Positions 11,821 to 21,500 of a stretch of 64,000 bases of DNA are shown in pieces. The notes under the pieces were generated by a model. That model saw only the letters and a program-made list of their open reading frames with translations. It did no database searches and had not been told where the DNA came from. Made by a program: the position numbers and the translations under genes. How positions within the stretch are numbered: the stretch's first letter is position 1; each line of letters opens with the position of its first letter. The stretch is from Eunapius fragilis (Eukaryota; Porifera; Demospongiae; Spongillida; Spongillidae): positions 5,658,169 to 5,722,168 of the forward strand of contig OY811979.1 in assembly GCA_963681505.1 (NCBI GenBank). Reading direction: 5' to 3'.

Positions 11821-12813
11821 GCGAAATGGATGCTGTCATATCATTATTAAAAATAATTATCAGAACAAATAGCTAGCTAATTGTTTACATAGTGGTTTTA
11901 AAAGAAATTTATTAACTCTTACAACCAGTACTGTTAACCTAGGTACACACTGATAACTGTTAGCTCCGGCGAACATCAGTGTTAACACTGCGCGGTAGAT
12001 CTATGGTTAAACTATGGTCTCAAATGATAATAACTGAAATGATAATAGCTCAGTGACTTGAAATCAGTGCTTGCATATTCAGATCTTCCGTTACTTATTA
12101 ATGGTCATAAATTATACCTTCAAACTATAGTAGGTTTTAAATATTTTTTTATTTATGATATGATTACTTAACCATGGCTTTGTACAAATTGGTTTGTTAA
12201 GTATATATAGAACTACTATAACATAGGCTTAACAACTCAAGTGGCTTTTATTTTAAAGCATTCTGTTTGGACACTGGTATAACCTACATTTTTAGCTCTA
12301 TGAAGTAACATAATTGAATCATGGTGTAATGACTAGCTTTTTTACATGAGAATATTCAGGTCAAAGTGAAATTAAGATTTTACAGTTTACATGCAAACGT
12401 CTCACTAAAGGCTGGTATTTTGACAGTCTCTATAGGACTAACACCCACCTCATTGGCCAACATGTCGCTGGTAATAAGCTACGTTTAGTTTTGAGATCAC
12501 ACATTTCATACTATGATACATGTGACCTTAGATAAGAATTGATACCACTATGACAGTGTGCTCCACAATCAAGGAAAATCATTAGTAACCTTACATGTAC
12601 AGTCTAATTATTTTTTATTAGACTTACAGTTGAAGTGTAATGATTGACATTTTATTAATCACCATCACTATGTAATCGAGCATGCAAATTTGCTACACAG
12701 TACTGTATTTCGATCAGAATGACCCATAAATGGACAGCAAAATCCAAGCATCTTGTACCGTTTCACAATCAAGGAAAATTAACCACAAGCAGTTAATTAA
12801 CTGGTAATTGTTG
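11821..12813. other. AT-rich, no gene recognised
   Basis: About 1 kb of AT-rich sequence with stops in all frames. The phrase CACAATCAAGGAAAAT occurs near 12568 and 12764, a weak repeat. Nothing else seen. Confidence 0.4.
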
Positions 12814-12915
12814 TTTAAAGTTCTAACAGCAAAAGAAGACATGCTGGTGACATAAAATTAATATAATCTTTTATGTTAAATAAAAGTCCCAAGACCCTTA
12901 TTAATTAATGTTAAT
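12814..12915 (+). repeat. ~102-bp direct repeat, copy 1
   Basis: TTAAAGTTCTAACAGC to GTTAATAA. It matches 13828-13929 with essentially one difference (ACATGCTGG versus ACATACTGG). The pair flanks a 912-bp segment. Confidence 0.9.
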
Positions 12916-12948
12916 AATCGCTGCCGTGATACGTATATTATGCTATTA

Positions 12949-13066
12949 CTGCAATTTTCAGTTGATGGTGTCAGGGTGATTCCTGGCTGGGGGCGTTTAC
13001 AAACAATGTTTCTGTACAATGATGTAGATATCTCTCAGTGTCATGAACATGTATCTGAACATAACC
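12949..13066. repeat. Dispersed coding-like repeat, copy 1
   Basis: Shares GTTGATGGTGTCAGGGTGA, GGCTGGGGGCGT and TGTAGATATCTCTCAGTGTC with 13449-13572, and in more diverged form with 2172-2240. Open on both strands. Confidence 0.8.
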
Positions 13067-13374
13067 AAAGTTATGAGAGATACGACCCATTTGATGGATC
13101 CGTCATACAGAAACCACGCCCACGTTCGCAATGAAGGGGTGTGGCCAGTCCATCAAGATTCGCCTATAAATTACATGATTGTGTACCAGCGTACTGGCTG
13201 AGCACATCTTGTAAACATTTCCCCTGTAATCGCTAATCGGTACGTTACTCCGACGAAGTCTTGATGCTACCATACTTCCTGGATTCTGTGAACTGTTTCC
13301 CCGCTATACTATATGGTGGCAGTGCAATGAACAACAATTTGCACAATACAATTGAAACTGGTGCATAACTGACG

Positions 13375-13572
13375 AAGCAGGCCAGTATAAAGATCACTGC
13401 CAAAATATGTAGAAACTGGTGTATATTGACAAAGCAGGCCAGTATAAAGATCGCTGCCGTGATACGCAATTTGCAGTTGATGGTGTCAGGGTGATTCCTG
13501 GCTGGGGGCGTGTACAAATAATGTTTCTGTACAATGATGTAGATATCTCTCAGTGTCATGAACACAAATCTG
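13375..13572. repeat. Dispersed coding-like repeat, copy 2, with a partial tandem duplication
   Basis: Two tandem copies of a 60-bp segment containing GCAGGCCAGTATAAAGATC (13379 and 13433) lead into the dispersed repeat at 13449-13572. A minus frame is open through all of it (13245-13700) but matches nothing I know. Confidence 0.75.
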
Positions 13573-13754
13573 AACATCAACAAAGCTCGCTTAGCTATCT
13601 GCTCGGTCGGTGGGCCAACGAACTGTAGCAGCTGCTTTGCGTACTTGCTAACGCGTAAGGTAGCTATTATCGACAATGTTCCAACCAAATCATGTACCAC
13701 TGTAAACTAGATGCGATAAACTAGTGCACGAAAACGCGCCACCTGCAAATGTAT

Positions 13755-13826
13755 ATAAATATGCCCGCGGCGGTCTACCTAGACGGGCATATATATATAT
13801 ATATATATGCCCGTGGCGGGCTAAGG
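13755..13826. repeat. Hairpin with AT core and GCCCGCGGCGG / CCCGTGGCGGGC arms
   Basis: ATGCCCGCGGCGGTCTACC is followed by GACGGGCATATATAT and ATATGCCCGTGGCGGGC, so three GCCCG-type segments can pair around an AT repeat. It sits just inside the second 102-bp direct repeat. Confidence 0.6.
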
Positions 13827-13827
13827 G

Positions 13828-13929
13828 TTAAAGTTCTAACAGCAAAAGAAGACATACTGGTGACATAAAATTAATATAATCTTTTATGTTAAATAAAAGT
13901 CCCAAGACCCTTATTAATTAATGTTAATA
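13828..13929 (+). repeat. ~102-bp direct repeat, copy 2
   Basis: Near-identical to 12814-12915, same orientation, 1014 bp apart. Could be short LTRs of a non-coding element or the trace of an unequal exchange. Confidence 0.9.
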
Positions 13930-14309
13930 AAGGTAGGGTTGGTGGTTAGTTAAAAGCTGCAAACTATAATTAAATAACTGCTTCCATTTAGAAGTTACTG
14001 AAAGTTGAAATCTGCAATACTTGGATTTTGGGGGCCATTGCATCTAGATTGAGTGGTTTGAATTTATTAGCAAAATTGATATTGTTAAAATTTAAGGAAG
14101 CTTCTAAAATGCTATATTTTAATTAGGAATTATTAATTTTATTTTCGTTGATTTAAATTTTTATTTTATTTAAAATTTAGTTACATTTAAGCTCACATTT
14201 GGAGCAATTTTAAGTTAGTTAACTGCTTATGGTTAATTTTAACACACTGTATAATGAATGATGGGGTTTAAATTAAATGGCGGGTGTTTTTTTTCTTTTT
14301 CAAAACTCA
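13930..14309. other. AT-rich, probable intron upstream of the Ig-like exon
   Basis: Very AT-rich and closed in all frames up to the polypyrimidine tract and AACTCAG acceptor at 14309. No other feature. Confidence 0.4.
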
Positions 14310-14624
14310 GGTATGGTCCTTGTACCCATCAAGAAGTCTGTAGTGGTGGTGTGTGAAGGACGTGGTACTACCCTGATGGTACAAGTGATGTCATACTCTC
14401 CTCCTGACCATGTCCAGTGGTACATGAATAGCTCCTTGGTGAAGACCAGTGATTTATACCTCATCTCCAACATCTCTGTCTCTGATGTCTCAACTGTTTC
14501 CATCACCTACAATGCCTCTCTCACCATCTCCTCTGTTTACCTCACCACTCAAGGATTCTACTGGGCCTCCTTCTATGATCATGTGGGTGTGACCAATACT
14601 AATGCCATCTTCCTCACACCCCAA
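14310..14624 (+). CDS. Immunoglobulin-like domain exon, partial gene
   Basis: An open exon bounded by a T-rich tract with acceptor CAAAACTCAG (14309) and a donor AAG|GTAGGC after 14624. It encodes about 105 residues with an Ig-like layout: VVVVCEGRG (B-strand Cys), HVQWYMNSS (C-strand Trp), SITYNASLTISSV (E strand), then GFYWASF where a canonical Ig domain would have Y-x-C. The second Cys is therefore absent or replaced. Sponge receptors contain many such extracellular Ig domains; cell-surface location is inferred. Neighbouring exons were not found, and the next 600 bp hold only repeats, so this may be an orphan exon. Confidence 0.5.
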
Positions 14625-14739
14625 GGTAGGCAAGGCATTGATATGTCTATCAGTGTAATCCCTCCCCATCCAGTACCAAAGGGGTCGAAATTCTCTCTAA
14701 AACTTGCCTGCACCACCTGCACCTTATCACCCTGAGGAG

Positions 14740-14957
14740 CAGCAGCAAAATTGTTGAATCATAAAGAACAAGTTTCCTTGACACATTTTTGCATTTATCT
14801 TTCCCTTCTCACACAAAATATGCTTAACACTTCACAAGACGTCATTATATATCCAATGATTCATCCATTTATCAATATCTTAAATCATCTTCATGGTATA
14901 TACCTTATTATATGAACACCTTATGATTTAAAATTTCTGATCCAACAATCAAAGATG
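14740..14957. other. No gene recognised
   Basis: AT-rich interval between the Ig-like exon and a tandem repeat. Confidence 0.4.
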
Positions 14958-15110
14958 TGTAGGTACATCTAGGATTACTCAGGTACATCTAGTATTACTT
15001 TAGGTACATCTAGGATTACTTCAGGTGCAGCTTTGTAGCAGGTACTTCGAGGATTAATTGTACACCTAGGATATGCATGGGATTACTTCAGGTACATCTA
15101 GGATTACTTT
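14958..15110 (+). repeat. Tandem repeat with unit AGGTACATCTAGGATTACTT
   Basis: Six to seven imperfect copies of a 22-25-bp unit, some decayed (AGGTACTTCGAGGATTA; ACACCTAGGATATGC). Confidence 0.9.
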
Positions 15111-15219
15111 GTGCACAAGTAATGCAATAGTTCAACAACTAAGGGCACCCTATTGAGAGCTCTGCAAACCTTCATGTCATTGGCACAGAAAATGGCCATC
15201 AGCGATCGATCGATGGCCT

Positions 15220-16376
15220 TCAGAGAAGAGGCGGAGGTCGATCTGGTGGCGCAAAGCAACTAGGAGTAAGGGGATCCAATGAGATGGGAGAGTAATTTGT
15301 GTGTGGAGAGGGAGTAGGTGAAAATGCATGGATGTACATATGTGGAGAGGGATATGTAATGTGAACGAGGGCGAAGTAAGGAAGATGTGTATGCGTGTGA
15401 GGCGAGGGAGTAAGGAAGATGTGTACATGTGTTAATGTGTACGAGGGAGGGAGTAAGGAAGATGTGTATGAAGATGGTAAGACTGTGTTTGTACTGTGCA
15501 AGGACTCGGGGAGTAATAAAATCAGTGTTTGAGGAGCTGCCAAGCCATCTAAGCATCTTCGCGAATGTGATGCAAACCGAGATTTAGCCACAAGTGCTCG
15601 ACACTCACAAATGTACAAGCCTTGTTCCTGCAGCCATTCTTTAGGTACATCGCCAAGAAAAAGACCCGGTGTGTGAAGACCCATATGTGAACGCCACATA
15701 GTTGGAGCAGTTAGCTCGTGGCAGCCAGCTACAATGCATTGCTTCCTGTAAAGAGGTCGGACAATTGGTGCCTGTGGTGAAGTCATAGCTCGATCGCTTC
15801 CCGACTCCACTTGCAAAGGCTCGGGCGATAGTTGGACAGATGAAAGAGGCACAAAAGGTTCTATAGACTACTAGAGATGTATGCGCTGTTGCTATTCCAG
15901 CCGAAATAGAGGTGTCAATGGAGAAGCTGGAGTTCTGATGTCCCATGCGAAACCGACGATCGCCTAGGTGACGACGTATTAAAAGGTAAAGGTGGCTCAG
16001 AAGGTGGTTGTGGACTACCAAGTAGCGAACGGCTATTATCGTTATTTGAAACACGGCCTCACAGCTGCTGCCATTGGACTTAGATGAGTGGCGGCTGTCA
16101 TTCATGCAGGACGTACACCGGGTCCGCTTAATGGTAACCAAGACTGACTTACAATTCGCACAAACGGTGAAACCTGCTTCGTGAAGTAAGTCCGCCGAGA
16201 ATCCAGGTCTTTTCTCAAAATTAAAGTGTATCTGCAGGTGTTTTTTTAAAGAAGAACAACCACCTGCAGAAGCGCTTGGATGATTGTGTTCCAGATCCAG
16301 AAGCTGTGAATCCAATTGCCGGATAGAACTATGCGGGGGACCTCGTACGTTTTTTAAAACGCGCTTACCACGCGCC
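15220..16376 (-). pseudogene. N-terminal remnant of a retroelement protein with zinc-finger-like repeats (minus strand)
   Basis: Starting near 16376 (MARGKRVLKNVRGPP) the minus strand encodes a Cys/His-rich protein: an H-x-F-N-F segment with C-A-N-C and C-T-S-C (16250-16070), then in a shifted frame CIVAGCHE, MWRSHMGLH, PGLFLGDVPKEWL and YICECRALV ... SHSRRC (15740-15550). That order of C2H2-like fingers around a GDVPxEWL motif is one I associate with the N-terminal part of reverse-transcriptase elements in sponges and corals. The polymerase is missing; beyond 15480 the frame degenerates into a Ser/Leu/Thr repeat. At least one frameshift. The element begins next to the palindromic MITE at 16408. 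Confidence 0.5.
15250..15480. repeat. Imperfect tandem repeat GAGTAAGGAAGATGTGTA
   Basis: Several copies of a 30-60-bp unit containing GGGAGTAAGGAAGATGTGTA(T/C). Leu/Thr/Ser-rich minus frames here derive from it. Confidence 0.7.
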
Positions 16377-16600
16377 ATTATAATGAAGTATAAAATAAAA
16401 TTAATTAACAAGTAAAGAAAAATATTCTCTGACGAGAAAGTTGGTGGGATATAGGAATTGGAGGTGTAAAAAGGAGGGGAACAAGGTTTTGAGAAAAGGG
16501 TAATGAGAAAAAAAATCCTATATTTAGCACTTCTTTTGCAAACTTCTGTTACATTTACACGTGCTAAATATAGGATTTTTGTCTCATTACCCTTTTCTCA

Positions 16601-17535
16601 TAGTCTCGTCCCCAGACCCAGATTCCCAACAGCTGCGGGTGGATTACATCACCGCTACGTGGAAAGTGGGTCTGGGAAATAAGAATGACGCAATTGTTCC
16701 GAGCGTCCCTCAATGTTTATGTCCAAAAATAGTACGGCAATCTAAATTTAGAACTAATCTCGCACAATTAGATATCAATAAGCGCTATCATTTCCGCATG
16801 ATATTACTACGCGTGTTAAGTACAATTATCTGAGTGTATATTTATCACTCATGTAGAGTCATGTACAATTCTTTATACCTAATATTAGGTTGCTCCTGAT
16901 CTCAATTACCATGGGTAGGGGAATAGGCAGCCATTAATGATATGGCTCATGGAGCCCCAGTGTCTGCATACTCTATGCATAAGCAGCTGCAGCTGGTTGG
17001 TGCAATGGATATGATCTACAGATGACCCAGTGACTACGTATATAATGCAGCTGCATCTGTAGATTGTCTATAGATAAGGCCTGCGAACCACAAGGCAAAT
17101 TACATGCACCAATACTAATATGCTTCCTCTACAACCAAGCAATTCGTCGTACGCGTATGACAGCACTGAATATTTTAGCGATTTGGCGTATCCAGTTGGC
17201 AAACTGACGAAAACATCTTTTCTTTGAATGAAGGTCTTAATTGCCTCCATTTGTTGCGGACGTGGGTCAGCAAATCCTAGCCTTTGAACCGCGCGCAAAA
17301 TCACCTCCTGACATTCCCACTTCGATGTCTAATTGAACCACACCTTCCACTTGAAAAAGCAACTTGCATGTATTATTAAGGTTACGTCAGCGTCATTACG
17401 TATATACACATCCGTCCCAATGTTTTGGGATGCTCGGAACAAGTGCGTCGTTCTTATTTCCCAGACCCCCTTTCCACGTAGCGGTGATGTAATCCACCCG
17501 CAGCTGTTGAGAATCTGGGTCTGGGGACGAGACTA
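16601..17535. mobile_element. 935-bp TIR element with 9-bp target duplication, nested in the MITE
   Basis: Terminal inverted repeats of at least 110 bp begin TAGTCTCGTCCCCAGACCC on both ends and differ at only a few bases. CTTTTCTCA precedes the left end (16592-16600) and follows the right end (17536-17544), a 9-bp target duplication; the uninterrupted palindromic MITE arm contains this site once. The interior has no credible transposase (a 78-codon minus frame at 17068-17304 with LPTGYAKS resembles a helicase Walker A segment). A 9-bp duplication fits Mutator-like elements among others, so the superfamily is open. Confidence 0.85.
17068..17304 (-). pseudogene. RecQ/DEAD-type helicase N-terminal fragment
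   Basis: A minus frame of 78 codons reads RLGFADPRPQQMEAIKTFI, then KDVFVSLPTGYAKSLKYSVLSYA. The spacing of a Q-motif-like PQQMEAI and a Walker A-like LPTGYAKSL is that of RecQ-type SF2 helicases (usually LPTGxGKS; here Ala replaces the Gly before Lys). The frame is cut off just after the Walker A helix. It lies inside the 935-bp TIR element and may be a captured gene fragment. Confidence 0.5.
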
Positions 17536-17625
17536 CTTTTCTCAAAACATTGTTCCCCTCCTTTTTACACCACCTTTGCCTCCAATTTCTATATCCCACC
17601 AACTTTCTCGTTTTTCTTTACTTGT

Positions 17626-18575
17626 TTCCTCTATTTTTTTATTATCATTTTAAATCGATTATTAAAATGGTAAGTGCCCACCCCGCCCCCGCTTCAATTA
17701 CCGTCACGAGCAGACGCCCGCTTTTGTTTTAATTCTAATTTTGTTTTTAATTCTAACTCGTCGTTTCGTTGTTTAGCTCTCCTCTTTTGTTTGCAATACG
17801 TAATTGTCGCCATGGGAAAGCTTCAATATAACACTCCGCATTACGTAATGATTACGTATATCAGTTTTATGCTTTATTCATATAGCTGGTACCTGAAGAA
17901 TAGCTGGTACCTGAAGATGTCCTTCCAGGAGATTCTAAAGCGATTGGTATAACTTGCGCTCTTTAAAACCATTCCTATCCCGAGTTGTACGCGAGAATTA
18001 GACGACGACGACGGAGAAGATTTGGCCTGGGGACGATGAACTTTTTTGTTCTCTTAATAAATTAAAGACTGGAATGAAACATTAAAATGACCGTCTTTGT
18101 CCTCTGGGTGGCAAAGGGGAGGGGCGTTAATAATCATGGTTTGGGCGTGGCTACGAAATAAATATTGCGCGTAAGAGAGGATGTACCCGGGGTCTGGGGC
18201 TTCGCCCCAGCCGCTTTTTATGTTACTTCGGCGCGTTTTCGTTGTATTTGTATCATCAGGGCGACGTAAGACACCGCCCCTTGTAGCTATGAATACTTAA
18301 TTTCTAACTTGGCGGGGGGGGGGGGCAAAACCCAGTTCCCCCCCTCCCCCCCCCCCCCCCCCCTGTATCCGCCCCTGGGTTCGATAGCAACAAAGAGCAA
18401 CACTATCCGTTTCTCGGTACGCGAGTTATACGTTTTAAATGATATTCACGACCCGGGTCAATACCTATATACTATCGTAGTTCCTGATAGATAATTAATA
18501 CAGCCACAACGTGCAACAGAGTCAAAAGCGAAAGGTTGTGATATCACTACAACACGTTTTTAACGCTAGGACAGT
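17626..18575. other. Repeat-derived sequence upstream of COP1, including its presumed promoter
   Basis: The segment 17626-17800 (CGAGCAGACGCCCGCTTTTGT, CTCTCCTCTTTTGTTG-like) recurs at 62863-63040. CCTATCCCGAGTTGTACGCG (17976) and TTTTGTTCTCT (18041) echo the repeat at 47230-47345. G/C tracts at 18313-18326 and 18341-18363 precede ATCCGCCCCTGG. COP1 transcription presumably starts between about 18380 and 18570; no TATA box is evident. Confidence 0.45.
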
Positions 18576-21500
18576 ATGGCATCCGAAGGACCGCCCGAAA
18601 AGAAAAGGAAGCGGTCCGAAACGAGTGGAGAATCGCGTACGGACCCCAGACTGCAACAGACTGATTTTATATGGTATGTCTTTACATACGCTGTGCGTAA
18701 CTAACAGGATCGAAAGTGGCCCTTAGTGAAGAGGTTATGGTATGTTAATTCAGTTGATATGTACGAGGGTTTGAGAGAAGAGAGCTAGATGAAGGGAGGG
18801 AGGGATCCACAGGAAAAAAAATCATGTTACGGACCTTGGGTTTTAACCTATCGACCTTGGGATCTGTTCCATCAAATGTATTCATTGTTTTCTTAGGCAC
18901 TTTTAATGCGTTTTATGGAACAGATCCCAAGGTTGATATGGTAAAACTAAACCCAAGGTCGATTTTTATCGAGAAGGGGGAGAGAGCGAGCTAGAGGGAG
19001 GGGAGAGAGGTAAAGTGAGTGAGAGGTAGGTAGCGAGAGATAGAGGTAGATTGGCAAGGAATATATGTACTATCAGTGGTTCTTCTTATTCAGCCCCATC
19101 TGCTTCGAAGTCTGGGATGAAGTCTACGTTACTGTGTGTGGTCACAGCTTCTGGTTAGTGGGTGGGTGACAATTGGAACATCACCTATCTGTGTAGGCAT
19201 GTACGTGCTGTGCTTGCATATAAGATAATTGTTTGATATTCTATGCAGCCATGGTTTGTGTGCATGTGTGTTTGCATGTGTATGTGTGTATGTGTATATG
19301 TGTGCATGCATGTGTGTGTGTATGTGTACATGTGTGTGTGTAAGGCTGCTGCATTCAAACCATGATAGCTACAGGTGTATTACCAAAGTCTTGGGACAAG
19401 TTTTCCAATGTCCAGTGTGCAAGACTTCGTTGCCTGTTCAAAATCCAATTCACCCCAACTTCTCGTGTGAGCACTTTTTGGGGTGGTGGTGGCAATCACG
19501 TGATGTGCACATGACTCCTCTTGTCATTTCAGTGCACGACATTGTGACCAAGTACAGACAACAGTCAGTCACAAGCCAAGGGACACAGAAGGTTAGTTTT
19601 GCGAGGGGGATTGTTGTGTGTTGGCCACTGGTTTGAACCTCACAGACCCCTGATATCCAGGAGATAATAAAATTAACCAGCCAGATCAAAGATGGTGGTA
19701 TGTTAGCCAGTTGCTCCTGCGTTGTCAGTGGGCAAGGTCTCCTGTTGCCATAGAAACACTACAGGAGCTATATTTGGCTATACAAGAGCAGATACAAATT
19801 TCAGCCAAGGTTAGAGGTGGCCTGCCAATGTGTGATGTGATCATTGTGACAGGAATATTCGTTTCTTAATCAATCAAAATCTTCCATAATCAAATCTTTA
19901 AATCAATATTCAGATGATTTTGATTAACTAGTTTCAATATAACACCATAATTAATTTTTAAAATAAAATATCTGTTATGTGTTAGTACATATCCAAAAAT
20001 CGCCCATACATCGGCGGTTATCTTGCATTTTATTTCAAATTGAATTATAAATGATGTTAAAAAATCATTTATAAAAAAATGAGCCTCAATGTATGCTGTT
20101 ATTTTCATTGCAATTAAAACAAGCAATGTTATGCGAAAAATCAAGACAAAGACCTAATTACTACCGCACGTAATTATAAAATTGTCCTACATAACCACAT
20201 TGTCATCAATTTATTGAATGATTTTTTGCGTTACTAAACTCTTTCACATGATCAAGTGTTAGATGTTTGTCAAACTGGGCCATAGAATTGAATATAATTA
20301 ATTACCCCTTGAGCCGCGACTTGAACTATCGACCCTATCATCCCAAAGGATGAAAACCTAACTAGGCCCGGCTCAAACTAATCGTGCAGCCTGCAACCAG
20401 GCATATTCAGAGTGCACCCTCAGTCCGGAGTCTTTCAAAACCTATATAAAAGCACAGCACGCCCGGTTCGTGGCTGTAGGTCGGTTCGAGCTCGGCCTAC
20501 GGCCTGTTTAGGTCCACCTTTAGGGATGGTACTTAAGTCGCGGTTCATATAGCATATGCTTGATTCTGCCGGTGTACATTTAGGAATCCTAGGGTCGATA
20601 ATTGTAACCAGAGATAATGTATATATTATCTCTGGTGTAACTTTGTTGGCTCTTGAGGATGTACATGTTACGAAGTTCCATAAAAGTGATGTGAGGGGGT
20701 GTGTCCCCCAAAGTTTTACCATTATTGCAAGGGCAGCCGTGGCAATAAGCCTGTCTGCCAATTAAGGCAATTCTAAGCTTAGCCCATCATCCTATGGGGA
20801 TGCGCGATTCCAAGAATTTGAACCCTCTTGAATTGATCCGCCGAGCCTATTGGGCTATTTCAGCGTCCTCCGGTAAGTTGGTAGTGACTGGTTCATTTGT
20901 AACTACGTCCGTAATAGGCTAAATGGTTGTAAGTGGCGAGGGAGGTGCTTCAGGTCAGGCTGGATACGAAAAGTTGGGGGGGGGGGGGGGGGAGGGTGCT
21001 TCTCTTTCCGTAAGAAGTCTGGTTGTGTACCCAGGCTTTCATGTGTCGATCATCTGGGTCCTTTGTGTATCGTAACCTCCATCTTTGAAAATTGTAATCC
21101 CAATTATTGCAACCTAGCCACTTCTACATGTGGTCATGCATGTTAAGTCTAGCTAGTCAGTATATTTCAATAATCATTGAACTATAACATCAACAATAGC
21201 TACATGTAGGTCTGGGCACGACTAGCTGACGATAATGTTACATGTATGTGGGTGTATCTCACTAACCATTCATAGGAAGTGCAATTTGAAAGCCCTAAAC
21301 TTTGAAAAATGAGTGCACTGACTACTCTCAAATAATCCTTTAGCACCTAAGGAAAATATCGAAACTATTGATGATGGAATAATGAAATGAGATATAAAAT
21401 GAATGGACATGAGAAACCTTGCATAATTAATGTGTAAGTACCTAAAGTGTGAAAAACTAGTCATAAAATGCGAAATAGTCCCCACATTGCAAATCCGAGA

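Larger units (their letters stand above)
16408..17625. mobile_element. Palindromic MITE, interrupted copy
   Basis: The left part (16408-16600) and right part (17536-17625) together reconstitute the same palindrome as 46380-46672: ACAAGTAAA at the left, AGAAAGTTGGTGG, a central TGCTAAATATAGGA fold, and CACCAACTTTCTC with TTTACTTGT at the right end. It is split by the insertion 16601-17535. The MITE is non-coding. Confidence 0.85.

Noticed and set aside
20290-20420. tRNA-like phrase near GACTTGAACTATCGACCC in the COP1 intron
   Set aside because: It resembles a reversed T-loop but no acceptor stem, D-arm or anticodon arm could be built.
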